Assembly: GCA_024330965.1 (NCBI GenBank)
Contig: JANDJL010000013.1
Span: 1 to 64,000 of the forward strand
Reading direction: 5' to 3'
Length of the DNA stretch: 64,000 nt
Origin: Nitrospira sp.
Lineage (GTDB): Bacteria; Nitrospirota; Nitrospiria; Nitrospirales; Nitrospiraceae
Made by a program: the position numbers and the translations under genes. Below, piece by piece: positions 21,920-33,323 of this stretch. Position 1 is the stretch's first letter. Every line of letters begins with the position of its first letter. Below the pieces are notes generated by a model. That model was given only the letters and a program-made list of their open reading frames with translations, made no database searches and was not told the DNA's origin.

Positions 21920-23329
21920 ATGAACGTGCGCGAGGTGTTGGAGTTCGCCAAGAAACACAAGGTGCAGATCGTCGATCTGAAATTTGTCGATTTGCCCGGT
22001 GTGTGGCAGCATATGAGCGTTCCTGTGAGTGAGCTGACGGAACAGTTGTTCAAGGACGGCTCCGGCCTCGATGGATCGTCGATTCGTGGATGGAAAGCGA
22101 TCAATAACAGTGATTTATTGTTGATCCCTGATCCGGCGACGGCCTGTCTTGATCCCTTCACTGCGGTGCCGACGCTCAGTTTGACGGGCAACGTGGTGGA
22201 CCCGGTTTCCCGGCAGAATTATGACCGTGATCCGCGGTACGTGGCTCTGAAGGCCGAGAAGTACCTTCAAAGCACGAAAATCGCCGACACGTCATATTGG
22301 GGGCCGGAGGCGGAGTTTTTTATTTTTGACCATGCCCGCTATGACCAAACGAGTCACAGCGGCTATTACTATCTCGACTCCGAGGAAGGTGTCTGGAACA
22401 TGGGCCAGGAGGGGTTCAATTTGGGCGGGAAGATCCGCCATAAGCAGGGGTACTTCCCGGTGGCGCCGGCGGACACGCAGCAGGATATTCGAAGCGAGAT
22501 GGTACTGGAAATGGAAAAGGTCGGGATCGCCGTGGAAAAGCACCATCACGAGACGGCGACGGCGGGTCAGGCCGAAATCGATATCCGTTTCGACACCCTT
22601 GTCAAAACGGCCGACAACATGATGATGTATAAATACATCGTCAAAAACGTGGCGCGGCGGCACGGCAAAACGGTCACGTTCATGCCTAAGCCCCTCTTCG
22701 GTGACGCGGGGTCCGGCATGCATACCCATCAGAGTCTTTGGAAAGACGGCAAGCCGTTGTTTGCCGGCAAAGAGTATGCGGGTATTTCGCAACTCTGTCT
22801 CTATTACATCGGCGGGATCCTCAAACATGCGCCGGCTCTGGCTGCGTTCACCAACCCGACGACGAACTCCTACAAGCGGATCACGCCTGGATTCGAAGCT
22901 CCCGTGCTGCTGGCCTATTCCAGCAGAAATCGCTCCGCCGGCATCCGCATTCCGATGTATTCGCCCAGCCCAAAGGCCAAACGGATCGAAGTGCGGTTCC
23001 CAGACCCCTCGTGCAACCCCTATCTTGCGTTTCCAGCGATGTTGATGGCGGGGTTGGACGGTATTCAGAACAAGATCAACCCCGGCGAGCCGGCCGAAAA
23101 AGATCTGTACGATCTCGATCCGAAAGAGGCCGCCGGTATTCCCACCATGCCGGGAAGCCTGGACGAAGCGATCGCTTGCCTGGAAAAAGACCATCAGTTT
23201 TTGCTGAAAGGCGAGGTGTTCACCGAAGACCTGATCGAAGCCTGGATCAAGTACAAGCGGGACAAGGAAATCGATCCCCTGAGGTTACGCCCTCATCCCT
23301 ACGAGTTTTTTCTCTATTACGATGTCTAG
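21920..23329 (+). CDS. glnA: Glutamine synthetase type I
   Basis: [15 protein letters not shown]...[15 protein letters not shown]...; [10 protein letters not shown] adenylylation motif with the Tyr codon at 23108-23110 (residue 397). Confidence 0.97.
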   Translation: MNVREVLEFAKKHKVQIVDLKFVDLPGVWQHMSVPVSELTEQLFKDGSGLDGSSIRGWKAINNSDLLLIPDPATACLDPFTAVPTLSLTGNVVDPVSRQNYDRDPRYVALKAEKYLQSTKIADTSYWGPEAEFFIFDHARYDQTSHSGYYYLDSEEGVWNMGQEGFNLGGKIRHKQGYFPVAPADTQQDIRSEMVLEMEKVGIAVEKHHHETATAGQAEIDIRFDTLVKTADNMMMYKYIVKNVARRHGKTVTFMPKPLFGDAGSGMHTHQSLWKDGKPLFAGKEYAGISQLCLYYIGGILKHAPALAAFTNPTTNSYKRITPGFEAPVLLAYSSRNRSAGIRIPMYSPSPKAKRIEVRFPDPSCNPYLAFPAMLMAGLDGIQNKINPGEPAEKDLYDLDPKEAAGIPTMPGSLDEAIACLEKDHQFLLKGEVFTEDLIEAWIKYKRDKEIDPLRLRPHPYEFFLYYDV

Positions 23330-23365
23330 CGGGGTGTGAGGAAAAGGCAAAAGATGCGTGATAGG

Positions 23366-23391
23366 CCGCTGTTACGGAAGTGCAACAGCGG
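23366..23391. terminator. Possible bidirectional terminator hairpin between convergent glnA and the surface-adhesin-E-like gene
   Basis: Perfect 8-bp stem CCGCTGTT / AACAGCGG with a 10-nt loop; no clear T-tract. Confidence 0.4.
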
Positions 23392-23392
23392 G

Positions 23393-23812
23393 TTACGGTT
23401 TCCGGCAAACGATTTCTCCCAAGCCATGGTCGGGGCTCTGCGGCTCGATCGGTTGCCAGTTGCCGTTTTCGATGTAGCCGCTCCTCGATTTACCGGTCGC
23501 CATATTCCGCGAGAACTCCACGATTTGCAACACCCGAACACGCCACAGACGGCAGTCGAATTGCTTATGAGCTGTCGCCGATAAAAAACGAGGAGTCGGG
23601 GACTCTCCCATCCACTTTACGTCTATCAATTGCCAAACCGTCACCACATTTCCTTCTCGGTGTATCGTATCGGGATCATAATGCACGATCTGTTTACTCT
23701 GGGGCTGATAGCGTTTGTCGAGCGCAATCCAGCCTCCCCACGCGGAGGACCCGTACATGATCAGGACGGCCGGAAGCATAAGGCTGATGGGCGGAGCCAG
23801 TCGGACGTTCAT
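23393..23812 (-). CDS. Secreted surface-adhesin-protein-E-like protein
   Basis: Signal peptide, then YDPDTIHREGNVVTVWQLIDVKWMGE...RFLSATAHKQFDCRLWRVRVLQIVEFSRNMATGKS...NWQPIEPQSPDHGLGEIVCRK, matching the E-like pattern (GNxVxVW.L.D.K, FDC, W.PI.P); start trimmed to 23812. Confidence 0.65.
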   Translation of the reverse strand: MNVRLAPPISLMLPAVLIMYGSSAWGGWIALDKRYQPQSKQIVHYDPDTIHREGNVVTVWQLIDVKWMGESPTPRFLSATAHKQFDCRLWRVRVLQIVEFSRNMATGKSRSGYIENGNWQPIEPQSPDHGLGEIVCRKP

Positions 23813-24037
23813 TGAAAATAGAGAGGGAAACGAGACCGGTTTTGAGGGGTATTTCAACTCCATTTTTCGGTTCACTGTGCCCGATTTTGGGAATCGGTTG
23901 CAAGTCTCTGTGCGTAAAAACCGGTCGGCGCGGCATCATGACGTGGTGAATCGATTGTGCGGCCCTCGTCACCAGAAAAATGCCTTGAGCCCTTTTCGAG
24001 CTTGAGATAATCTTCCCGCCACGGAGGGGAGGAAATC

Positions 24038-24811
24038 ATGCCGAAACATATCCCGACAGGATTGACAAGAAGCGATATCTTGAAACGATACATTGAACGA
24101 TTCAAGCGACAGATTGATCGATTCCAGCCGTTTCTCTCGAGGAAGCGGGCGTCTGTGTCGATCGATGATTTCGACGAAGAGACTGAAGAACTGATCGCAC
24201 AGGTCTTCGGGGCTGCCTCCGATCAGGCCGAGGCGTATGTGTATGCCAAAACGGGAGAATCCGCGCTTCTGCCGGAGGAGGCGCAGGAGACAGGCGTCCA
24301 TGACGTGGAGCGTGAGAGCCTTCAGCAACGGCGACAGGTCTTGGAAAGCTGCCTGGCCGATTTGGAGATGAGGAGCCGGATACTGGCGAGCAGAGGCACG
24401 AGCCAGAAGGGTGGACGAGAAGAACGGACGTTGGTCCAGCATTATACGTCGTATGATGTGCGAAGCATCGCTCGAACGTCGACGATCAAAGAGGTGGGGA
24501 AGACGTTCCAAAAATATCGAATCGACGCGCTGATCGTGGATGACGGCTCCCGCTACATCGGGATCATTACCGACTCAGACCTAAGTCGAAAAGCCATCGC
24601 CAAGGGCCTTGATCCCAACACCACGACAGTGGCCTCCTGTATGAGTCGATCCATCGTGACGATCGAAGAGGACGAACCCCTTGCCAATGCGCTCGCGCTC
24701 ATGAAAAAACACGCGATTAGGCATATTCCGGTTACCGCCGATGGGACCATCATCGGTGTCTTGTCTGCGTCGGATCTCCTCCGTGCATTGGAGGATCGAC
24801 TGTCTTCTTGA
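24038..24811 (+). CDS. CBS-domain protein (two C-terminal CBS motifs)
   Basis: VGKTFQKYRIDALIVDDGSRYIGIITDSDLSRKAI ... VASCMSRSIVTIEEDEPLANALALMKKHAIRHIPVTADGTIIGVLSASDLLRAL. Confidence 0.9.
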   Translation: MPKHIPTGLTRSDILKRYIERFKRQIDRFQPFLSRKRASVSIDDFDEETEELIAQVFGAASDQAEAYVYAKTGESALLPEEAQETGVHDVERESLQQRRQVLESCLADLEMRSRILASRGTSQKGGREERTLVQHYTSYDVRSIARTSTIKEVGKTFQKYRIDALIVDDGSRYIGIITDSDLSRKAIAKGLDPNTTTVASCMSRSIVTIEEDEPLANALALMKKHAIRHIPVTADGTIIGVLSASDLLRALEDRLSS

Positions 24812-25075
24812 CCTCCACCGAATCGCACCCCGTCTCGAAGTGGGAGGGGTGCAGCCGGCTTCCTCTCTAAGGTCGTAAGGCATTGAATATTGAGGCTGTA
24901 CCATCTCGGCCATTCTGTCGGGATCTTCCTTCTGTCTCCTGCCGGAAAAGTTGAGGAAAACATGGGAAAAATAGGCAAAACACGACGTTTACCAAGGCCT
25001 CGTTTTTGCTCTGCCGATCATGGTCCCATGGCCTTTTGCGTGGGATGGTTGCAAAAAATGAGGAGGACTCCCGAA

Positions 25076-26017
25076 ATGGCCCAACGAATGTCCGCATCCG
25101 ACCTCTATCAGCGCGGGTTGGTGCTGAAAAAAGCGCACATGTTCCACATGGCGATCGAGGATTTCGAGCAAGCCGCGCGCGATCCCCAATATGCCCCCCA
25201 GGCGTACATTCAGATGGCATTGTGCTGGAGGGCCGTTGATCGCGCTGACGAAGCCGTTGCGGCGTTTCGTCGAGCAGCGGCTTCTCCGATCCTGTCCTCC
25301 GAGGAACGGATGCATGTGCTCTATCACATGGGTCGGCTATTGGAGGAGCAGGGTCGGTTCTCTGAAAGTTTGGAACTCTATGGGGTGATTAGAAAAGAGA
25401 GCCCGGACTTTGGCGACGTGGCGCTCCGCATCAAGCGTCTCTGCAGCGGAGAACGCAGATCCATGACAGTGACTCGTGGTTCGCGATCGATTCGCCGAGC
25501 AACGAGTTCGTCGTGGGGGCTCTGGGTCAAATCGTTTTTCCAACAAACCGGGCGGTGGCTGGATCGAACCTCTCAAGCCATGCCGGAACCTTCTGTGAGT
25601 CGGCTCGGTCATCCTCGGAATCAAGGTCGTGGCGCGAGCGAGTTGCACTCTTTCTCGGGCCCGCATGAGGGTGCAGAGGCCGACCAGGCGCTGAAAAAGC
25701 GGACCGTCGAGCATCGCCGGTGCAAGCGCGTGCCGATTCGCTTGCCAAGCTCATTTGCCGCCAAAGGGCGCATGGTTGCCGGAAAAGGCGAGGTGTGTGA
25801 TCTGTCTCCCTGGGGATGTCGGATCAGCAGCGCGGTGTCCGTTCCGATCGGCACCGACATGCAGTGCTGCATTTTTTCCGGCCGTTCCGGTGACGCCCTC
25901 ATGATCGAGGGGGCAACGGTGCGTTGGATCGGTCCGAGGGAGTTCGGCCTCGCCTTCACCAAGATCAGCCCGGCTGTGCAAGAGCAATTGGTACGGTTGT
26001 GCGGAGTCGCCGCCTGA
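25076..26017 (+). CDS. TPR-PilZ domain protein, likely c-di-GMP-responsive
   Basis: N-terminal TPR-like helices (SASDLYQRGLVLKKAHMFHMAIEDFEQAARDPQYAPQAYIQMALCW); C-terminal PilZ with RxxxR (RVPIR) and DxSxxG (DLSPWG); start trimmed. Confidence 0.82.
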   Translation: MAQRMSASDLYQRGLVLKKAHMFHMAIEDFEQAARDPQYAPQAYIQMALCWRAVDRADEAVAAFRRAAASPILSSEERMHVLYHMGRLLEEQGRFSESLELYGVIRKESPDFGDVALRIKRLCSGERRSMTVTRGSRSIRRATSSSWGLWVKSFFQQTGRWLDRTSQAMPEPSVSRLGHPRNQGRGASELHSFSGPHEGAEADQALKKRTVEHRRCKRVPIRLPSSFAAKGRMVAGKGEVCDLSPWGCRISSAVSVPIGTDMQCCIFSGRSGDALMIEGATVRWIGPREFGLAFTKISPAVQEQLVRLCGVAA

Positions 26018-26227
26018 CGATCAATCGTGCGGAGATATTTCCCCCTCGCGGCTAAAGAAAAAAGACAGGGGAGAGAACCACGTCTGTCTCTCTGATGACT
26101 TGTGTGAAACTCCCCAGGAAGAGGGTGAACGGATGTCTCTCAACGATCGGTGTTGCGGTTCCGGGTGTCAATGTCGAGGGTAAAAAGGAGGTGCCGGTGG
26201 GAAGCGGAAACAAGCGAGCAGAGGGAA

Positions 26228-26503
26228 TCAGGGAAACGCCGTTGAATGCGGCTCTTTGGGTTGGCGCTTTTCAGAGCCTTCCAAGAAACCGGTCGGTGGG
26301 GGAGACGCCGGCCGTAACTCATATTCGAAATTCCTGCGCCGCAAACAAATCGCTCCTTGCCGGCTCAAGGCGTCCACACTCGTAAATACCTGGCTCCACG
26401 TCCATTCAGGAAGACACGACAGCAGTTCCTCAAGCGAAATGGTCCCTCGTGCGTGGACGAGGGTTAAGATTCTTGCCTCCGTGTGTTCTGTCGCGATGCT
26501 CAT
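26228..26503 (-). CDS. Small predicted winged-helix-like protein
   Basis: MSIATEHTEARILTLVHARGTISLEELLSCLPEWTWSQVFTSVDALSRQGAICLRRRNFEYEL, HTH-like helical pattern; start trimmed. Confidence 0.55.
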   Translation of the reverse strand: MSIATEHTEARILTLVHARGTISLEELLSCLPEWTWSQVFTSVDALSRQGAICLRRRNFEYELRPASPPPTGFLEGSEKRQPKEPHSTAFP

Positions 26504-26661
26504 GTTTGTTCTCCGGGAGGCTAAAGAGGCGATAACATCAAACGGAGCATTCCCTTCATATGCTCCAAGTCCCATGGTTCTGTCTGATCGAGACTCCGCA
26601 ACCGGCTTCATAAGGAAAGGCGACCGGACATGGGGATTTCACCGATAGCCTGTCGGCCATG

Positions 26662-27051
26662 CTAGAAGTCATCGGTTGAGACCGGGCGGAGAAGATCCCG
26701 AACGGACAGGACCCCCACGACGGTGTCGGCCTTGCGCACGACGAGGTGCCGGACACCGTATCGGTACATCAAGTCAGCCGCTTCCGTAATAGGACGTCGT
26801 TCATCGATGCCGATGAGCGGGGCGCTCATGATCACGCCGATCGGAAACAAGGCCGGTTCTTGGCCGTTCCCCACCACTTTTCGGACGATATCGGATTCCG
26901 TCACAATGCCGACAATGTGGCGATCATGTTCCACAAGAATGCTCCCGACCCGATGGGCCGACATGGACTTCGCTGCCTCGACGGCATTCATTGTTCCTGG
27001 TGCTGTCACGAGCTTGTGATTCATGAGCTGTCCGACGGTGACCATCGACAT
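26662..27051 (-). CDS. CBS-domain pair protein
   Basis: VGQLMNHKLVTAPGTMNAVEAAKSMSAHRVGSILVEHDRHIVGIVTESDIVRKVV ... YGVRHLVVRKADTVVGVLSVRDLLRPV. Confidence 0.88.
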   Translation of the reverse strand: MSMVTVGQLMNHKLVTAPGTMNAVEAAKSMSAHRVGSILVEHDRHIVGIVTESDIVRKVVGNGQEPALFPIGVIMSAPLIGIDERRPITEAADLMYRYGVRHLVVRKADTVVGVLSVRDLLRPVSTDDF

Positions 27052-27374
27052 TCCTCCCTTGTGAGGCGTTCGTCAAGAAATTTGTTTCTTCCTCCTTGCC
27101 TCCTATTGGATTGGAGGCTATCGCCTGCACGTTGCAAGACCATGTCCGCTTTGTAAAGCTTGCGTTAACCTTCGTTGCGACAGGCTGCCTTGTAGTCAGG
27201 GGAAAGGTGAGATACGCCCTGTGGGGAGCGGTGTGACGTCGTCAATACCACGTGATCGTTATTCCATCCCGTGCGGTGTACTAGCGAATTTGTCGGTGGT
27301 GAATCGACGGCTGCATCGTACAGCAAAGGGGATCGTTACCCTCATGTCGTCTGTCGTGGCCCCATGGTCTGCCA

Positions 27375-29648
27375 TCAGAGCCTCCCAAACGTTCGTTCGA
27401 AAAATTCTCGCGTCCGGCTCATGTGTTGCTCGATGTCAGCCTGGAGATGCCGTGCGCCGGTCTGCCAGTCGTCGGTCATGTAACCGACGCGACGGGCGAG
27501 GAAGATCAGTTCGTCCGAACCAGGAGGTGGAAGCACAAGGTCCTTGGTGTTGCCCCGCACCATGCGAAGCCCGTCGATTAACATTCGGATGAATAGATAA
27601 GCTTTGCGCAGTTCCTCACCCGTCTCACGTGGAATAATGCCGCTGTCGACCAGGGCTGCCAATGCCTGAAGTGTGTTCGGGGTGCGCAGGCGGGGGTCCT
27701 TGTGTCCGTGCATGAGCTGCAAATATTGAACGGCATACTCGATGGTGACGATGCCGCCGTGGCTATGTTTCAGGTTCACCTGGCCCGGTTTGACGAACTG
27801 GGCGATCTGCTGGCGGCGCAACTCGAGCGCTGCGGCAAGGTCCCAGGGAGCGCCGCTATAGACGTAGCCGTCACGATGGGCTTCCACTTTCTTGCCCAGA
27901 GCCGAGTCTCCGGCGACGAACCGGAGTTTGATCAAGGCTTGTCGCTCAAACGGCGCGGCCAAGCCTCGCGGACTGTAGTAGGAGCAGATTTCGTCAAAGG
28001 CGTTGGCCAGCGAACCCTTGTCGCCATGGGGCCGCAGGCGGACGTCCAGGTGAAAGATGCCCTCGCGTTTGGCTTCGATCCGTTGCAGCAGTTCTTGCGC
28101 CAGCCGTTCGAAGTACTCGCTGTTGTCGATGGATTGTTTCCCGGTCGTGCGGCCTGGTCCTTCGTACACGAAGAGCACCTCGATGTCCGATGCATATCCC
28201 ATCTCCCGCCCGCCGAATTTGCCGGCCCCGAAAATGGCAAAGGAGCAGGGTCTCCTGTCGGCAAGCTTGGGCGAACCATACAGCCGGTCAAGTTTGGCTC
28301 GACAGTCGACGAGAGCGCGGTCGATGATCGCCTCCGCCAACTGGGTGATGGCCAAGGAGAAATCCGGGAGACTCGTCGATGGCTCGACGATGTGTTTCAT
28401 ATCGATGCGGAACAGCTCGCGGTCTTTGAATCGGTTTAAGGCCGCCTTCTTGGCTTCGTCGGTTTTCGCGTTGTTGACGATCGCGTTCAGTTCTTTGCGC
28501 AACGCAGCGGGTGATTTGATGAGCGGTTCGTCTCTGTAGTTTTGTAAGAGCGGGAGCAGGTTGTCGTACTGGCGGCGGAGGAAATCTTCCCAGAGGAAAT
28601 CGCTTGCACCGAGCAGGCGTGCGAGGACGGGAAGACTTTTCTTGTCGCTCACGAACGACAGGGCTTTGCGTGCGCCCTTGCCTTGATCCTGCACGATCAG
28701 ATCGAGAAATTGGTCAAAGGCTTCCAAGGCCCTGGCCGGATCCGGCGCCCATGTGAGGGCATGAGTGAACTGTTTGATCAGAACAGCGGTCAAGCGAAGC
28801 TGCTCCTGCTCGGCGTGATCCAGCAATTTGTGTCCGTGCCGATTGCGGACAAAAAATCGGTCGTGGATCTTCGCCCCGACGCTTTCGACCTGGGCCTTAC
28901 TGAGGTAGATGTTGCGCATGGCCAGAGCATTGGCGAATGCGTAGAGGAAAGCAGGTGTGTCGTCGGACTGAATCTCCATGACGGTGTCGGTGGGAGATCG
29001 GCTGTTGTCGAACGTAATGTGCACGGTGTGGAGGAGGCCGCTGAAGGACCCGCGTCGTTTGCCGAGTCGCTCGATCAATCGCCGGTTCACGGCTTGGCGC
29101 GTTTCAGCGTATTGTCCGACGTCAAGGCGCTTCAAGAGGTCGGTGAGTTCCGATATAAAGCGCCGGCGTTCGGACGGTCCGAACGCCGCATCGGTTCCCC
29201 TCCGTACAAGGAACACGTCGACGATCTTCTTCCTCGTCAAGCCTGGCCTGATTTTGTGGTGGTCGCCCGGAGCCGTTCGGGATTGGTTGCCGGGAGACGC
29301 CGGCATCGACCGTTCCGAAAACGTATAGATCTGGCCTTCCTCGATGTTCAAGCCAAAAGCGGACAAGAGGCCACAGATGACGGCGAATTCGGAGAAATAA
29401 TCATAGGCGACGATGGTGACGGTGAACCGCTCTTTACCTTGGTCGGCGATCGCGATTTCACAGGGGTGATCCGGCGAGAGTTGCGCGATCAAGCCGATGT
29501 GATGGGCGATCGTAGCCGGCTCGAAACGCAGGAAATAGTCGGGATCCATGCGGCTTAAAAAATCTTGCAGGACGTCGGGAGGAATGTTTCGACAGAGGGG
29601 AAGAAGCAGGTGGGACAGCCGTTCGCGTTCCGAGGTGGAAGATGTCAT
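27375..29648 (-). CDS. ACT-like domain(s) fused to GlnE C-terminal-half-type adenylyltransferase
   Basis: ACT-like segments (FTVTIVAYDYFSEFAVICGLLSAFGLNIEEGQIYTF; DDTPAFLYAFANALAMRNIYLSKAQVESVGAKIHDRFFV), then NTase FAIFGAGKFGGREMGYASDIEVLFVYEG and GlnE C-half KHSHGGIVTIEYAVQYLQL. Confidence 0.82.
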   Translation of the reverse strand: MTSSTSERERLSHLLLPLCRNIPPDVLQDFLSRMDPDYFLRFEPATIAHHIGLIAQLSPDHPCEIAIADQGKERFTVTIVAYDYFSEFAVICGLLSAFGLNIEEGQIYTFSERSMPASPGNQSRTAPGDHHKIRPGLTRKKIVDVFLVRRGTDAAFGPSERRRFISELTDLLKRLDVGQYAETRQAVNRRLIERLGKRRGSFSGLLHTVHITFDNSRSPTDTVMEIQSDDTPAFLYAFANALAMRNIYLSKAQVESVGAKIHDRFFVRNRHGHKLLDHAEQEQLRLTAVLIKQFTHALTWAPDPARALEAFDQFLDLIVQDQGKGARKALSFVSDKKSLPVLARLLGASDFLWEDFLRRQYDNLLPLLQNYRDEPLIKSPAALRKELNAIVNNAKTDEAKKAALNRFKDRELFRIDMKHIVEPSTSLPDFSLAITQLAEAIIDRALVDCRAKLDRLYGSPKLADRRPCSFAIFGAGKFGGREMGYASDIEVLFVYEGPGRTTGKQSIDNSEYFERLAQELLQRIEAKREGIFHLDVRLRPHGDKGSLANAFDEICSYYSPRGLAAPFERQALIKLRFVAGDSALGKKVEAHRDGYVYSGAPWDLAAALELRRQQIAQFVKPGQVNLKHSHGGIVTIEYAVQYLQLMHGHKDPRLRTPNTLQALAALVDSGIIPRETGEELRKAYLFIRMLIDGLRMVRGNTKDLVLPPPGSDELIFLARRVGYMTDDWQTGARHLQADIEQHMSRTREFFERTFGRL

Positions 29649-29695
29649 GGTCGCCAGTATACCGGAATGCCGCAGAACAGTATAATGCCCCTGTT

Positions 29696-31420
29696 ATGGT
29701 TCGTCGTCCCAGACCGTCGTCCGTTCGTTCGGCGAGTGAGCCGGCTCCTATTCAGACCGGCAAGCCAGACCCCAGACCGCTCTTGCTCGCGTCGGATCGC
29801 AACCTCGATCGGATGCGGGCGATCCTTTCTGCGTACCGACTGCGCGACGTTGAGCAGGCCGATCGCAATCTGCAATCGATGGCGGGTGAGCCGCACCATC
29901 GACGTCAATTAGCCGACCTCTTGCCTCGACTGTTGGCTTCGATTTCTGGGACGGCGGACCCGGATCAAGCGCTGAATCATTGGGAACGTTTGTTGAGCGG
30001 TCTGACGCGAGGCGCCTTGCTTGAGTATCTGGCCGGGGCCCCGCGCATGCTTGATCTGCTTTGCGTGATCTTCGGCAACAGCGACGCGCTCGCCTGTACG
30101 ATCATTCGTGATCCTCTATTGGTTTACTGGCTGGGTGAACAAGAGGTCTTGTCGAAGCCGGTCAGCCGGGCTGAAATGGAACGGTCGCTTCATGAACAGT
30201 TGGCGAGATTGACGGTCACCGAACTCAAACTGGATGTGTTGCGCCGCCACCGGCGGCGGGAACTGCTGCGCATCGGCGTGCGCGATCTGCTGCGTCTTGC
30301 CGACGTACAGGAAACGACCGCTGCTCTCTCCGATTTGGCGGGCGTATTGATCCATGCGGCCTACCAGATCGTCGATGCCGATCTGCGTCGGCAGTACGGC
30401 GTGCCGATGCACAAAAATCGGTTTGGGCGGTGGGTGGAGACGGGATTTGCCGTGATCGGAATGGGCAAGCTCGGCGGGCACGAGCTCAACTACAGTTCCG
30501 ACGTCGATTTGATCTATGTTTACGCGTCGCGCAAGGGAGAGACGCGAATGCCTCGGCGCACATCGGATGCACCCGGTGCGGTCGGCATCTCCAATGAAGA
30601 ATACTTCGAAATCCTCTCTCGTGAGCTGACGAGAGCCTTGACCGAAAAGACGAACGAGGGATCCGTGTTTCGCGTGGATCTTCGATTACGGGCCGAGGGG
30701 GCGGTCGGGCAGTTAGCTCGGTCGCTTGACGACTATGCCGCGTACTATCGAAACCGCGGTGCGGTATGGGAAAGACTGGCGCTGCTCAAGGCCTGGCCGG
30801 TTGCCGGATCGTTGGAGGTGGGGCGGGCGTTTCTCAAAATAGTCAGGCCGTTCATCGTCGGCGGGCCGAAGGAGAAATCGGATGCTCACCGTGCGCGGGC
30901 TATCGTGCGCGACGTGCGGAGCATCAAAGAGATGATCGATGCGAAGATCGCCGATCGCGGCCAGGAGCGGCGGAATGTGAAGCTCGGCATCGGCGGAATT
31001 CGCGAGGTCGAGTTTTTGGTGCAGACGATCCAAGTGATCGCAGGCAAGCGGCTTCCGGGTCTCCTGGATCGGAATACACTTCGGTCGTTGGATCGATGCG
31101 CCCACTATCGGTTGATCTCGAAACGGCAGCGGGATGAATTGGTCGCCGCGTATTTGTTTCTCCGGGATGTTGAGCACAAGCTTCAGATGGTTGATGATTT
31201 ACAGACGCATACTCTTCCGAAGGACGATGAGGCGTTGGAACGGTGCGCAATTCGAATGGGATACGACGCCCATGATGCAAAGCGAGGCGTCAAGCGGTTT
31301 CATGAGGACCATAGTGCTCATCGAGAAGCAGTTCGCCGGCTGTTCTCGTCGTTGTTCATGGAGCCTGATACCTCTCCGATGCTGAAATCGGTGCTGCAGG
31401 CCGTCGAAACGGAGGGCTGA
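29696..31420 (+). CDS. GlnE N-terminal-half-type adenylyltransferase/adenylyl-removase
   Basis: FAVIGMGKLGGHELNYSSDVDLIYVYAS; NVKLGIGGIREVEFLVQTIQ; LVAAYLFLRDVEHKLQMVDDLQTHTLP. An alternative start at 29642 has an SD-like GAGGTGG, so the N-terminus is uncertain. Confidence 0.85.
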   Translation: MVRRPRPSSVRSASEPAPIQTGKPDPRPLLLASDRNLDRMRAILSAYRLRDVEQADRNLQSMAGEPHHRRQLADLLPRLLASISGTADPDQALNHWERLLSGLTRGALLEYLAGAPRMLDLLCVIFGNSDALACTIIRDPLLVYWLGEQEVLSKPVSRAEMERSLHEQLARLTVTELKLDVLRRHRRRELLRIGVRDLLRLADVQETTAALSDLAGVLIHAAYQIVDADLRRQYGVPMHKNRFGRWVETGFAVIGMGKLGGHELNYSSDVDLIYVYASRKGETRMPRRTSDAPGAVGISNEEYFEILSRELTRALTEKTNEGSVFRVDLRLRAEGAVGQLARSLDDYAAYYRNRGAVWERLALLKAWPVAGSLEVGRAFLKIVRPFIVGGPKEKSDAHRARAIVRDVRSIKEMIDAKIADRGQERRNVKLGIGGIREVEFLVQTIQVIAGKRLPGLLDRNTLRSLDRCAHYRLISKRQRDELVAAYLFLRDVEHKLQMVDDLQTHTLPKDDEALERCAIRMGYDAHDAKRGVKRFHEDHSAHREAVRRLFSSLFMEPDTSPMLKSVLQAVETEG

Positions 31421-31459
31421 ACGGTTTTTGCCCCCGGAGAAGACGAAGGCTCGAAAGCA

Positions 31460-31494
31460 CGACGGCCCCGGCGGGATCCCCGCCGGGGCCGTCG
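31460..31494. terminator. Strong hairpin between convergent genes (GlnE-like / groEL)
   Basis: 16-bp perfect stem CGACGGCCCCGGCGGG / CCCGCCGGGGCCGTCG with ATC loop; no T-tract on either strand. Confidence 0.6.
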
Positions 31495-31560
31495 CTTCTG
31501 CACTTAGCGTGTCTGCAATCTACCTAGATCATTCAGCCTTCAGGGACTCACAGCACCGCC

Positions 31561-33231
<1,671 letters not shown>

Positions 33232-33323
33232 TCAGCTACACGATGCACACAAGCCGACAACCAAGGCGCACACACCATGCGTCAACGGCCGACTTCATCC
33301 GTCGAATCCCGACGGACCCGTCG

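Noticed and set aside
27702-28439. 245-aa + strand ORF (and 28683-29558)
   Set aside because: Antisense shadow of the ACT/GlnE-half gene; no recognisable domain
27375-31420. Frameshifted or broken single glnE
   Set aside because: The two halves are on opposite strands with separate starts, so it is not a simple frameshift; an inversion is possible but both frames are intact
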